This document shows positions 31,073 through 40,983 of a stretch of 64,000 nucleotides of DNA, one piece after another. How positions within the stretch are numbered: position 1 is the first letter of the stretch; each line of letters begins with the position of its first letter. The DNA is from Streptomyces sp. NBC_00464 (GTDB lineage Bacteria > Actinomycetota > Actinomycetes > Streptomycetales > Streptomycetaceae), in NCBI RefSeq assembly GCF_036013915.1, contig NZ_CP107899.1:6414001-6478000 (forward strand), given 5' to 3'. The notes under the pieces were generated by a model that had not been told where the DNA came from, did no database searches, and saw nothing but the letters and a program-made list of their open reading frames with translations. Both the position numbers and the translations under genes were made by a program.

Positions 31073-33919
31073 ATGCCCCCACGCACCCGCATGTCCGCAC
31101 GTACCGGCAGGACAAGGGCCGCCACCATCGCGGCCGTTCTCGCCCTCGGCACGTCCCTGCTGGCCTCCGCGCCCCACGCCGGCGCCGCCGAGCCGGACCC
31201 AGCCCCCGTCGTCGACTACTGCCAGGGGCAGTGCGACGACATCCTGCCGCCCGGCGAGAACGGCAACGCCACCCTCGTCGAGATCCTCGGCAACAAGGCG
31301 TTCGGCACCCATCCCGCGCACAGCGACGACCAACTCGACCGTTACGACGGGCTGGTGGCCGGGCACACCGGACTCACCGACCAGAAACTGAACGACTTCT
31401 TCAACGATGCCTCCTTCGGCGTCGCGAAGGACCAGGTCGAGTCCGTCACCTCGCCGCGCGACGACGTCACCATCACCCGGGACAAGGTGTCCGGCGTCCC
31501 GCACATCAAGGGCACCACCCGCTACGGAACCGAGTTCGGCGCCGGCTTCGCGGCCGGTCAGGACCGGCTCTGGCTGATGGACCTCTTCCGCCACATCGGA
31601 CGCGGGGAGCTGACCTCGTTCGCGGGCGGCGCACTCGCCAACCAGGGGCTGGAGCAGCAGTTCTGGCCGCAGGCCCCGTACACCGAGGCCGACCTTGCGG
31701 CCCAGGTCGAGTACATCAGGACCCATGAGGGCCCCCGCGGCGAACAGGCGATGGCCGACGCGCAGGCCTACGTCGACGGCATCAACTCCTACCGCGAGAA
31801 GTCGAAGAAGGGCCGCTACTTCCCCGGCGAGTACGTCCTCACCGGCAAGGTCGACGCGATCACCAACATCGGTGAGATCCAGCCCTTCCAGCTGACCGAC
31901 CTGATCTCGATCGCTTCCGTGGTCGGCGGCCAGTTCGGCGGCGGTGGTGGCGGCGAGGTGCAGGCGGCGCTCTCGCTGCTGTCCGCCCAGCAGAAGTACG
32001 GCGTCGCCGAGGGGACCAAGGTCTGGGAGTCCTTCCGCCAGCGCAACGACCCCGAGGCCGTGCTGACCGTCCACGACGGCACGTCGTTCCCGTACGCCGA
32101 CAAGCCCGCCAAGGCCGTCGGCACCGCGCTCCCGGACCCCGGCTCCGTCACCGCCGAACCGCTGATCCACGACCGCACCGGCTCCGCGGGCACGAACGAG
32201 AAGGCGCCCGTCAAGGCCCCGGCCACGCTCAGGAAGGCCCAGGGCATCTACGACGACGGGGTCATCCCGGAGGGCTCGCTCCCCGGCTCGGGCTCCGGCG
32301 CGCAGAAGCGCGGCATGTCCAACGCCCTGCTCGTCTCCGGCAGCAGCACGGCGAGCGGCAACCCGATCGCGGTCTTCGGCCCGCAGACCGGCTACTTCGC
32401 CCCGCAGCTGATGATGCTCCAGGAGCTCCAGGGCCCCGGCATCAGCGCCCGCGGTGTCTCCTTCGCCGGTGTCGGCATGTACATCCAGATGGGCCGCGGT
32501 CAGGACTACGCCTGGAGCGCCACATCGGCGGGCCAGGACATCACCGACACGTACACCGTCGACCTGTGCGAACCCGACGGCTCGGCCCCCACCAAGAACT
32601 CCACGCACTACCTCTACCGCGGCGACTGCACCGCCATGGAGAAGCTGGAGCGCTCCAACTCCTGGAAGCCGACCGTCGCCGACTCCACGGCGAAGGGCTC
32701 CTACCGGATGCAGGTGTGGCGCACCGGATACGGCATCGTCACCCACCGCGCCACGGTGGACGGCAGGCCCGTCGCCTACACGAGCCTGCGCACCACCTAC
32801 CGGCACGAGGCCGACTCGATCATCGGCTTCCAGATGCTCAACGACCCGTCGTACGTCACCGACGCCGCCTCCTTCCAGCAGGCGGCGAGCAACATCGACT
32901 ACGCCTTCAACTGGTTCTACGCCGACTCCCGCACCGCCGCCTTCTACAACAGCGGCATGAACCCGGTCCGCGCGGCCGGCGTCGACCCGGCGCTGCCCAT
33001 CAGGGCGGAGAAGGCGTACGAGTGGCGGGGCTACGACCCGGCGGCCAACACCGCCTCCTACACCCCCTTCGCCGAGCACCCGCACTCCACGGGCCAGGAC
33101 TACTACGTCTCCTGGAACAACAAGCAGGCCGAGGGGTACGCCTCCGCGGGCTTCGGGCTCAGCGCGGTGCACCGGGCCGACCTGCTCGACGACCGGGTGT
33201 CGAAGCTGGTGGAGGAGGGCGGCGTGACCCGCGCCTCCCTCACCCGGGCGATGGCGGACGCGGCACTCACCGACCTGCGCGGTGAGCAGCTGCTTCCCGA
33301 GCTGTTGAAGGTCATCCGCTCCCAGCCGGTCACCGACCCGGAGCTGAACACGGTCGTCCAGCAGCTCGACTCCTGGCGGGCGTCGGGCGCCCAGCGCAAG
33401 GAGAGCAGCCCGGGCTCGCACACGTACGGCAACGCCGACGCGGTACGGATCATGGACGCGTGGTGGCCGAAGCTGATCGAGGCGGAGTTCAAGCCGGGGC
33501 TCGGTGACGATCTGTACGGGGCGCTGACCGCGAACCTCGCCACCGACGAGTCCCCGGCGGCCAGCCACGGGCCGAGCGGCGCGCACAGCGGTTCGGCCTT
33601 CCAGTACGGCTGGTGGGGCTTCGCCGACAAGGATCTGCGCCAGGTGCTGGGGCAGCCGGTCAAGGGGCCGCTGGCCAGGTCGTACTGCGGCAACGGCGAT
33701 CTGAGCAGCTGCCGCGCGGCGCTGCTGTCCACCCTGAAGCAGGCGGCGGCGGTGCCGGCGGCCGAGGTGTACCCGGCCGACGACAGCTGCAAGGCCGGTG
33801 AGCAGTGGTGCACCGACTCGATCATCCACCGGGCGCTGGGCGGGATCGCGCAGAAGGCGATCCACTGGCAGAACCGCCCGACGTACCAGCAGGTGGTGGA
33901 GTTCCCGGCGCACCGCTGA
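31073..33919 (+). CDS. Secreted penicillin-acylase-family amidohydrolase
   Basis: A 948-residue extracellular Ntn-hydrolase precursor. The signal peptide ends near HAGA-AE (residue about 39). The alpha-chain part carries VPHIKGTTRYGTEFGAGFAA and GQDRLWLMDLFR. The new N-terminal nucleophile after self-cleavage should be Ser416 in RGMSNALLVSG. The beta-chain carries the usual aromatic and asparagine residues (ARGVSFAGVGMYIQMGRGQD, AWSATSAGQD). Relatives deacylate penicillins, lipopeptides such as aculeacin, or acyl-homoserine lactones; the specificity here is unknown. A GAGGAG ribosome-binding site precedes the ATG. The gene stands alone, with a terminator complex after it. Confidence 0.93.
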   Translation: MPPRTRMSARTGRTRAATIAAVLALGTSLLASAPHAGAAEPDPAPVVDYCQGQCDDILPPGENGNATLVEILGNKAFGTHPAHSDDQLDRYDGLVAGHTGLTDQKLNDFFNDASFGVAKDQVESVTSPRDDVTITRDKVSGVPHIKGTTRYGTEFGAGFAAGQDRLWLMDLFRHIGRGELTSFAGGALANQGLEQQFWPQAPYTEADLAAQVEYIRTHEGPRGEQAMADAQAYVDGINSYREKSKKGRYFPGEYVLTGKVDAITNIGEIQPFQLTDLISIASVVGGQFGGGGGGEVQAALSLLSAQQKYGVAEGTKVWESFRQRNDPEAVLTVHDGTSFPYADKPAKAVGTALPDPGSVTAEPLIHDRTGSAGTNEKAPVKAPATLRKAQGIYDDGVIPEGSLPGSGSGAQKRGMSNALLVSGSSTASGNPIAVFGPQTGYFAPQLMMLQELQGPGISARGVSFAGVGMYIQMGRGQDYAWSATSAGQDITDTYTVDLCEPDGSAPTKNSTHYLYRGDCTAMEKLERSNSWKPTVADSTAKGSYRMQVWRTGYGIVTHRATVDGRPVAYTSLRTTYRHEADSIIGFQMLNDPSYVTDAASFQQAASNIDYAFNWFYADSRTAAFYNSGMNPVRAAGVDPALPIRAEKAYEWRGYDPAANTASYTPFAEHPHSTGQDYYVSWNNKQAEGYASAGFGLSAVHRADLLDDRVSKLVEEGGVTRASLTRAMADAALTDLRGEQLLPELLKVIRSQPVTDPELNTVVQQLDSWRASGAQRKESSPGSHTYGNADAVRIMDAWWPKLIEAEFKPGLGDDLYGALTANLATDESPAASHGPSGAHSGSAFQYGWWGFADKDLRQVLGQPVKGPLARSYCGNGDLSSCRAALLSTLKQAAAVPAAEVYPADDSCKAGEQWCTDSIIHRALGGIAQKAIHWQNRPTYQQVVEFPAHR

Positions 33920-33931
33920 GGCCGAAACCGC

Positions 33932-34013
33932 CGGGCGGGCAAGTCCAGCCCGCCCGACGGCATTCCAACCCCGTCCGGCGGGCAAATCAAGCCCGTCCGG
34001 CGATTGAGGACGG
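33932..34013. repeat. Streptomyces-type intergenic hairpin repeat
   Basis: CGGGCGGGC (33932-33940) pairs with GCCCGCCCG (33948-33956) around AAGTCCA. A second, related unit, GGCGGGCAAATCAAGCCCG, begins at 33979 and leads into GTCCGGCGATTGAGGAC. From memory, this GGGCAAnTCnAGCCCGTCCGGCGnTTGAGGAC pattern recurs many times in Streptomyces genomes between genes. The first hairpin may end acylase transcription. Dispersed copy number cannot be judged from this window. Confidence 0.65.
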
Positions 34014-34024
34014 AACCGCTCCGC

Positions 34025-34071
34025 CGGGCGGGCCCGCACACATGGTTCACCCATGCACACGGGCCCGCCCG
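34025..34071. terminator. Bidirectional terminator between acylase and NamZ-like genes
   Basis: CGGGCGGGCCCG (34025-34036) and CGGGCCCGCCCG (34060-34071) form a perfect 12-bp stem. The interior contains a second hairpin, CATGG-TTCAC-CCATG. It stops seven bases short of the convergent gene's stop codon. Confidence 0.8.
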
Positions 34072-34077
34072 CCAGGC

Positions 34078-35355
34078 TCACCGGTACTGCAGATACCGCT
34101 TCCGCACCGCCCGGAACGCGGCGAGATCGTCCGCCCACGCCCCCACGACCTCATCCGTGTCCGCGCCCGCGTCGATCATCGTGCGCACCCGGGTGTTGCC
34201 GGTGAGCTTGTCGATCCAGTTGTCCGGCCGCCAGGCGAACCCGCTCCAGGTCTGCTTCGCCGTCACCAGCAGCGCGATCCCGGTGCGCACCGGGTCGAAG
34301 ACCTCGCGGTCCTGTACGTGCACCTGGACGCCGCCCACCGTCTTGCCCTGGAACTTGGAGAACGTCGGCGCGAAGTACGCCTCGCGGAACGCCACTCCGG
34401 GCAGCTCCAGCGCATTGGCCGCGGCCGCCCACGTATGGTCGATCCCCTCCGCGCCGAGCAGTTCGAACGGCCGTGTGGTGCCGCGCCCCTCGGAGAGGTT
34501 CGTGCCCTCGAAGAGGCAGGTGCCCGAGTAGACGAGCGCCGTGTCGGGCGTCGGCATGTTGGGGCTCGGCGGCACCCACGGCAGCCCGGACGCGTCGTAG
34601 AAGTCCGAGCGCGACCACCCCGACATCTTCACGATCTCCAGCTCCGCCGGGCGGTCCGCCAGGAACTCGCCGTTGAACAGCAGCGCCAGTTCGGTGACCG
34701 TCATGCCGTGCGCCTGGGCGATCTCCCGTCGGCCCACGAACGTGCCGAACGCGGGGTCGAGCACCGGACCGAGCGCCGCCCGTCCCGTCACCGGGTTCGG
34801 CCGGTCCAGCACCACGAACTTCTTCCCCGCGAGGGCCGCCGCCTCCATGCAGTCGTACAGCGTCCAGATGTACGTGTAGAAGCGGGCGCCCGCGTCCTGG
34901 ATGTCGAAGACGATCGTGTCCACGCCGGACGCGGTGAAGACATCGGCGAGCGCCTGCCCGCTCTTGAGATACGTGTCGTAGACCGGCAGCCCGGTCGCCG
35001 GGTCGTCGTACCTGCCTTCCGATCCGCCCGCCTGCGCCGTGCCCCGGAAACCGTGCTCGGGGCCGAAGACGGCGGTCAGGTCCACCCGGTCGTCCGGGTG
35101 CATCACATCGACGATGTGGCGCACATCGGACGTGATCCCGGTGGGATTGCTGACCACACCGACCCGCTGCCCCTTCAGCAGTGCGTAGCCGTCCGCCGCG
35201 AGCCGGTCGAAGCCGGTGCGGAACCGGCCGTGTCCGGCGCCGTGCCCCTTGCCGGACGAGGGGAGGGATGCCGCGGGTCCGGCCGATGCGGCGGTCGCCG
35301 CGAGAGCTCCCACCGCACCGCCGGCGGCCAGCAATCCACGTCTGGACAGGCTCAT
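34078..35355 (-). CDS. Secreted DUF1343 / NamZ-type exo-beta-N-acetylmuramidase
   Basis: A 425-residue protein with a twin-arginine-like signal (MSLSRRGLLAAGGAVGALAA, cleavage after about residue 30). The remainder is a full DUF1343 domain: VGVVSNPTGITSD, FGPEHGFRGTAQAGG, FDIQDAGARFYTYIWTLYD, VLDRPNPVTGRAALGPVLD and SEGRGTTRPFELLGA. The characterised member NamZ (family GH171) removes MurNAc from peptidoglycan fragments, so this enzyme probably recycles cell-wall sugars outside the cell. It converges with the acylase gene. Substrate choice has not been tested for this protein. Confidence 0.9.
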   Translation of the reverse strand: MSLSRRGLLAAGGAVGALAATAASAGPAASLPSSGKGHGAGHGRFRTGFDRLAADGYALLKGQRVGVVSNPTGITSDVRHIVDVMHPDDRVDLTAVFGPEHGFRGTAQAGGSEGRYDDPATGLPVYDTYLKSGQALADVFTASGVDTIVFDIQDAGARFYTYIWTLYDCMEAAALAGKKFVVLDRPNPVTGRAALGPVLDPAFGTFVGRREIAQAHGMTVTELALLFNGEFLADRPAELEIVKMSGWSRSDFYDASGLPWVPPSPNMPTPDTALVYSGTCLFEGTNLSEGRGTTRPFELLGAEGIDHTWAAAANALELPGVAFREAYFAPTFSKFQGKTVGGVQVHVQDREVFDPVRTGIALLVTAKQTWSGFAWRPDNWIDKLTGNTRVRTMIDAGADTDEVVGAWADDLAAFRAVRKRYLQYR

Positions 35356-35483
35356 TCAGCTACCTCCATGATCGCGACGTCTGTCATGGTCACGCACGCT
35401 AGCGCGCGTGAGGGCCGCAGGGAACGAGCCGGACGGGGCGGCTGTGCGTGAAGTGGCGGATGAGACGCCCCGACCCCTTCCCC

Positions 35484-35501
35484 GACGACATACCGACCGG
35501 T
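35484..35501. promoter_or_regulatory. TetR operator upstream of the SDR/acyl-CoA ligase operon
   Basis: GACGACATACCGACCGGT matches the reverse strand of 42058-42075 at 17 of 18 bases and contains the 13-base core also present at 15624-15636. The dyad part is ACCGACCGGT. It lies 38 bases before the SDR start; a TTAGTC that could be a -10 element follows at once. Confidence 0.7.
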
Positions 35502-35539
35502 TAGTCTGCCGGTGCAGTCGGCTGAGAGAGGCGGGACCG

Positions 35540-36304
35540 ATGAGTACGGTGCAGGGCGCGGGCGTAGTGGTCACGGGGGCCGGAGGCGGCATCGGAGCCG
35601 CACTGGCCCGCAGATTCGCCGCCGAGGGTGCGCGGGTCGTGGTCAACGACCTCGACGAGAGCCGGATCAAGACGCTCGCCGAGGAGATCGGGGGCATCGC
35701 GGTCGCCGGTGACGCCTCGCAGATCGTCGATGCCGCCCGGGACGCGCTGGACGGCACCGTGGACGTCTACTGCGCCAACGCCGGCCTCGCCTCGCCCGGC
35801 GACGTCTTCGCCGACGAGGAGGTCTGGGCCGCCGCCTGGGACGTCAACGTCATGGCCCACGTCCGCGCGGCCAAGGCGCTGGTGCCGGACTGGCTGGAGC
35901 GCGGCAGCGGCAGGTTCGTCTCCACGGCCTCCGCCGCCGGACTGCTGACGATGATCGGCGCGGCGCCGTACAGCGTCACCAAGCACGGCGTGGTCGCCTT
36001 CGCCGAGTGGCTCTCCCTCACCTACCGCCACCGCGGCATCAAGGTCCACGCGATCTGCCCGCAGGGCGTGCGTACGGACATGCTCACCGCCGCCGGATCG
36101 GCCGGCAAGCTCGTCCTCGCCCCCAGCGCGATCGAGCCCGAGGCCGTCGCCGAGGCCCTCTTCGACGCCATGGCCGAGGACCGCTTCCTCGTCCTGCCGC
36201 ACCCCGAGGTCGCCGGGTACTACCGGGCCCGCACCAAGGACACCGACCACTGGCTCGGCAGTATGAACCACCTCCAGCAGAAGTGGGAGGAGACCGGCGC
36301 ATGA
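35540..36304 (+). CDS. Short-chain dehydrogenase/reductase (SDR)
   Basis: A 254-residue NAD(P)-dependent oxidoreductase of the classical SDR type. The cofactor motif is TGAGGGIG (12-19), an Asn-Ala-Gly motif follows in CANAGLAS, and the catalytic triad is Ser131, Tyr144 and Lys148 (YSVTK). Asp37 after the second strand (VVNDLDE) suggests NAD(H) preference. It is first in an operon with an acyl-CoA ligase (four-base ATGA overlap) and a TetR regulator. It may handle a hydroxyacyl or alcohol intermediate of the same pathway. Confidence 0.93.
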   Translation: MSTVQGAGVVVTGAGGGIGAALARRFAAEGARVVVNDLDESRIKTLAEEIGGIAVAGDASQIVDAARDALDGTVDVYCANAGLASPGDVFADEEVWAAAWDVNVMAHVRAAKALVPDWLERGSGRFVSTASAAGLLTMIGAAPYSVTKHGVVAFAEWLSLTYRHRGIKVHAICPQGVRTDMLTAAGSAGKLVLAPSAIEPEAVAEALFDAMAEDRFLVLPHPEVAGYYRARTKDTDHWLGSMNHLQQKWEETGA

Positions 36305-37968
36305 GTGACTCCATCTACGCGGCGAAGCCCTGGCTCCCGCTGCTCAGCGAGGCCCAGCGGGCACCCGTCAGCCCCGCCGAGACCCTGGTGCACGCCTTCC
36401 GCGACTCCGTGGGCCGGGCGCCTGGCCATCCGGCGCTCGCCTACTTCGACGGACGTCTCACCTACCGCGAGACGGATGAGCTCTCCGACTCCGTGGCCGG
36501 GCACCTTGCCGCCCGGGGGCTGGAGCGCGGCGACCGGGTCGCGATCATGCTGCAGAACTCCCCGCAGTTCGTCCTCGCGCTCCTCGGTGCCTGGAAGGCC
36601 GGGGCGACGGTCGTCCCGCTCAACCCGATGTACAAGTCCGCCGAGGTCGGCCACGTACTGAAGGACGCCGAGGTCACCGCGCTGATCTGCTCCGACCGGG
36701 CCTGGGAGGCGTATCTGCGGGACACCGCGGCCGGTGCCCCGTCCGTCCGGATCGCCGTCACCGCCTGCGAGCTGGACTTCCAGACGAAGAACGACGACCG
36801 GGTGCTCAACTTCGGCCGGCTCCCCGCAGCGGACGACGCCGACGACCTGGTGGCCGTAGCCCGCAAGGGCCTCGCGGCCCCCGCCGGCCGGGACCTCACC
36901 GCCGCCGACGTGGCGCTGATCAGCTACACCTCCGGGACCAGCGGCACCCCCAAGGGCGCCCTGAACTCCCACGGCAACATCATGGTCAACGCCGAGCGCC
37001 AGCGCACCGGCCACCCCATCGCCGAGGGCGCCGCCTACTTCGCCCTGGCCCCGCTCTTCCACATCACCGGCATGGTCTGCCAGCTGGCCGCCTGCCTCAC
37101 CAACGCGGGCACCCTGGTCCTGGCGTACCGCTTCCACCCCGGCGTCGTCCTCGACGCCTTCGCCGAGCACCGGCCCGCCTACACCGTCGGCCCGTCGACC
37201 GCCTTCATGGCGCTCGCCGCGACCCCCGGTGTCACGCCCGAACACTTCGCCTCCTTCCAGGTGATCTCCTCCGGCGGAGCACCGCTGCCGCCCGCGCTCG
37301 TCGAGAAGTTCCGGGCGGACTTCGGCCCGTACATCCGCAACGGCTACGGCCTCACCGAGTGCACCGCCCCCTGCGCCGCGGTGCCGCCCGAACGCGAGGC
37401 GCCCGTCGACCCGGTCTCCGGCACCCTCTCGGTCGGCGTGCCCGGCCCGGACACGGTCGTGCGGATCATCGATGAGAACGGGGCGGACGTGCCCTTCGGC
37501 GAGCAGGGCGAGATCGCGGTGCGCGGCCCGCAGGTCGTCTCCGGCTACTGGCGGCTGCCCGAGGCCACCGCCACCGCCTTTCCGGACGGCGAGCTGCGCA
37601 CCGGGGACATCGGCTTCATGGACCGCGAGGGCTGGCTCTACGTCGTCGACCGCAAGAAGGACATGATCAACGCCTCCGGCTTCAAGGTCTGGCCGCGTGA
37701 GGTGGAAGACGTCCTGTACACCCACCCCGCCGTGCGCGAGGCCGCCGTCGTCGGCGTCCCCGACGCCTACCGGGGCGAAACGGTCCGCGCCTACGTCAGT
37801 CTGCGGCCCGGTACCTCGGTCGAACCCGGTGAATTGGGTGCGTACTGCAAGGAACGGCTTGCCGCGTACAAGTATCCGCGCGAAGTCGAGATCCTGACGG
37901 AACTTCCCAAGACCGCAAGTGGGAAGATCCTCAGGCGGGAGCTGCGTTCACCCCGTGAGAACGGCTGA
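36301..37968 (+). CDS. AMP-forming acyl-CoA synthetase / ligase
   Basis: A 555-residue adenylating enzyme activating a carboxylic acid to its CoA thioester. The P-loop is YTSGTSGTPKGALNSHGN (209-226), motif A5 is GYGLTECTAP, A7 is ELRTGDIGFMD, A8 is VVDRKKDMINASGFKVWPRE, and A10 has the catalytic Lys542 in KTASGKILRR. The sequence is of the long or medium-chain fatty-acid-CoA ligase class. It overlaps the SDR gene and is followed by a TetR gene 28 bases on. An operator upstream of the operon is shared with the acyl-CoA dehydrogenase operon near 42 kb, so they likely act on the same acid. Confidence 0.94.
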   Translation: MSDSIYAAKPWLPLLSEAQRAPVSPAETLVHAFRDSVGRAPGHPALAYFDGRLTYRETDELSDSVAGHLAARGLERGDRVAIMLQNSPQFVLALLGAWKAGATVVPLNPMYKSAEVGHVLKDAEVTALICSDRAWEAYLRDTAAGAPSVRIAVTACELDFQTKNDDRVLNFGRLPAADDADDLVAVARKGLAAPAGRDLTAADVALISYTSGTSGTPKGALNSHGNIMVNAERQRTGHPIAEGAAYFALAPLFHITGMVCQLAACLTNAGTLVLAYRFHPGVVLDAFAEHRPAYTVGPSTAFMALAATPGVTPEHFASFQVISSGGAPLPPALVEKFRADFGPYIRNGYGLTECTAPCAAVPPEREAPVDPVSGTLSVGVPGPDTVVRIIDENGADVPFGEQGEIAVRGPQVVSGYWRLPEATATAFPDGELRTGDIGFMDREGWLYVVDRKKDMINASGFKVWPREVEDVLYTHPAVREAAVVGVPDAYRGETVRAYVSLRPGTSVEPGELGAYCKERLAAYKYPREVEILTELPKTASGKILRRELRSPRENG

Positions 37969-37996
37969 CCCACAGCACGAAAGGAAGGTGGCGGCT

Positions 37997-38590
37997 ATGG
38001 CCAAGGCGACGGACGGGAGCGGTACCCCTGTTCCGCAGCGGCTGCTGGCCGCCGCCACGCGGCTCTTCGCCGAGCAGGGGTACGACCGCACCTCGGTCCA
38101 GGAGATCGTCGAGGCGGCCGGCGTCACCAAGGGCGCGCTCTACCACTACTTCGGCTCCAAGGAGGACCTCCTCCAGGAGGTCTACGCCCGGGTGCTGCGG
38201 CTCCAGCAGGAGCGTCTCGACGCCTTCGCGGACGCCGACGCGCCGGTCGAGCAGCGACTGCGCGAGGCCGCGGCGGACGTGGTCGTCACCACCATCGAGA
38301 ACCTCGACGACGCCTCGATCTTCTTCCGCTCCATGCACCATCTGAGCCCCGAGAAGAACAAGCAGGTCCGGGTGGAGCGGCGCCGCTACCACGAGCGCTT
38401 CCGCGCACTCGTGGAGGAGGGCCAGCGCAGTGGGGTGTTCTCCACCGCCACCCCGGCGGACCTGATCGTCGACTACCACTTCGGCTCGGTCCACCACCTG
38501 TCGACCTGGTACCGGCCCGACGGTCCGCTCACCCAGCAGGAGGTCGCCGACCACCTCGCCGACCTGCTGCTGCGTGCCCTGCGGCCGTAG
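37997..38590 (+). CDS. TetR-family regulator of acyl-CoA catabolism
   Basis: A 197-residue TetR protein. The HTH is at about residues 13-58 (VPQRLLAAATRLFAEQGYD, SVQEIVEAAGVTKGALYHYF, GSKEDLLQEVY). The effector domain (FFRSMHHLSPEKNKQVRVER) resembles regulators of fatty-acid and acyl-CoA genes. A GGAAGGTGG ribosome-binding site precedes the ATG. It is the third gene of the SDR/ligase operon and probably represses it and the divergently placed kinase/acyl-CoA dehydrogenase operon through the shared CATACCGACYGGT motif. Confidence 0.9.
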   Translation: MAKATDGSGTPVPQRLLAAATRLFAEQGYDRTSVQEIVEAAGVTKGALYHYFGSKEDLLQEVYARVLRLQQERLDAFADADAPVEQRLREAAADVVVTTIENLDDASIFFRSMHHLSPEKNKQVRVERRRYHERFRALVEEGQRSGVFSTATPADLIVDYHFGSVHHLSTWYRPDGPLTQQEVADHLADLLLRALRP

Positions 38591-38596
38591 GCCCTC

Positions 38597-39475
38597 TCAG
38601 GGCCCGCTGCCGGCCAGCCGGCCCAGCAGCGCCTCCGCCGCCGGATTGCGCGGCCGGGGCGCCCGGCCCACCAGCACCACGGTCCGGCCCGGCTCCGGCT
38701 GCCGGATGCTCACACACGGCAGCCCGGCGTCCTCGCCGATGCGGCGCGGCACGATCGCCACGCCGATGCCCGCCCGTACGAGATCGACGAGCAGCCGGAT
38801 CTGGGTGACATCGCAGGTGATCCGGCGCTCCAGGCCGCAGTGCGCGGCCAGCCGCCGTACCGCCGTCTCCAGGCCGGTGCCCGCCCGGAAGTCCACGAAC
38901 GGCTCGTCGGCCAGGTCCTTGATCAGGGTGCGCCCGGCCGTCGCGAGCCGGTGGCCCGGCGCCGTGATCAGCACCAGGTCCTCCTGCCAGGACGCGAACG
39001 CCACGATGCCCTCCGGCAGTTCGGCGGCGTCCGGCGCGAGATAGGCGAGGTCCAGCTCGCCGGCGCGTACCCCCGCGACCAGCTCCGGAGTCGTCGCCTC
39101 GCGGAGCGAGATCTGCACCCCCGGCCACAGCCCGTGGAACGAGGCCAGTTCGGCGGCCAGGTCCACGCAGGTCAGCGTCTGGATCGTGCCGATCCGCACC
39201 CGCCCGGTGGCCAGCCCCGACACGGCGGCCACCGCGTCGCGTGCCGCGTCCGTCCCGGCCAGCACCGTACGGGCCGAGGGCAGCAGCGCCCGGCCCGCCT
39301 CGGTCAGGACCACCCGGCGGCCGGTCCGGTCGAACAGGTCGGCCCCCAGCTCCCGTTCGAGGTTGCGGACGGAGGTGCTCAGTGCGGACTGCACGATCAG
39401 TTCGGCGCGGGCGGCGGCGGTGAAACTGCCGTGCGTGATCACCGCCATGAAGTGGCGGAGCCGGCGAATCTCCAT
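38597..39475 (-). CDS. LysR-family transcriptional regulator
   Basis: A 292-residue LysR protein. The N-terminal HTH is at residues 1-60 (MEIRRLRHFMAVITHGSFTA, ALSTSVRNLERELGADLFDR), with the periplasmic-binding-like effector domain from about residue 90. LysR regulators often act on a divergent gene. Here that is a small unknown open frame at 39550 and beyond it nothing else in the same direction. A T-N11-A dyad, TCCATCTGTTGGA, lies in the gap. It converges on the tetR gene with six bases between stops. Confidence 0.93.
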   Translation of the reverse strand: MEIRRLRHFMAVITHGSFTAAARAELIVQSALSTSVRNLERELGADLFDRTGRRVVLTEAGRALLPSARTVLAGTDAARDAVAAVSGLATGRVRIGTIQTLTCVDLAAELASFHGLWPGVQISLREATTPELVAGVRAGELDLAYLAPDAAELPEGIVAFASWQEDLVLITAPGHRLATAGRTLIKDLADEPFVDFRAGTGLETAVRRLAAHCGLERRITCDVTQIRLLVDLVRAGIGVAIVPRRIGEDAGLPCVSIRQPEPGRTVVLVGRAPRPRNPAAEALLGRLAGSGP

Positions 39476-39505
39476 CCATCTACGGTAGCGATCACAGCCG
39501 GCGAT

Positions 39506-39518
39506 TCCATCTGTTGGA
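39506..39518. promoter_or_regulatory. LysR-type T-N11-A dyad
   Basis: TCCATCTGTTGGA has arms TCCA/TGGA and the T-N11-A form typical of LysR recognition. It is 31 bases from the lysR start and 32 bases from the divergent small gene. Confidence 0.5.
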
Positions 39519-39549
39519 CCGAACGGGCTCGCGGGGTGAAGCTGGATAC

Positions 39550-39714
39550 ATGGCGCATATCCAGACTTCGACGCGTGTCCCCGCACTGTGGGCCGTGGCC
39601 TACGGGCCGCACCGGCCCGCGCCCGTCCGGATCCTCGCCCGCTGCCTGCTGCGGGTACGGGCCTTCGCCCGCGAACTGGCCCTCGCCGACCACGTGCCGT
39701 ACGGCGGCTACTGA
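39550..39714 (+). CDS. Possible small protein divergent from lysR
   Basis: A 54-residue frame, start MAHIQTSTRVPALWAVAYGP, with arginine-rich middle (RILARCLLRVRAFARELALA) forming a likely amphipathic helix. Third codon positions are almost all G or C and no long gene overlaps it on the other strand. A GGGGTGAAG stretch lies about 11 bases upstream of the ATG, which is a rather wide spacing for a ribosome-binding site. No family is recognised. It could equally be chance in high-GC DNA. Confidence 0.45.
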   Translation: MAHIQTSTRVPALWAVAYGPHRPAPVRILARCLLRVRAFARELALADHVPYGGY

Positions 39715-39760
39715 CCGCGCGGCGGGCCCGTACCGGGTACGGGCCCGCGACACCGGTGCT

Positions 39761-40975
<1,215 letters not shown>

Positions 40976-40983
40976 GGGGTTGA

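Noticed and set aside
31073..33919. A beta-lactam resistance or penicillin biosynthesis enzyme
   Set aside because: Penicillin acylase family membership does not set the substrate; no beta-lactam genes are nearby, and relatives act on lipopeptides or acyl-homoserine lactones as well.
30890..34138. A very long open frame on the minus strand opposite the penicillin acylase gene
   Set aside because: It mirrors the G/C third-position bias of the real gene, has low-complexity Val/Gly/Arg-rich translation, and no domain. The plus strand has a signal peptide, full family motifs and a ribosome-binding site.
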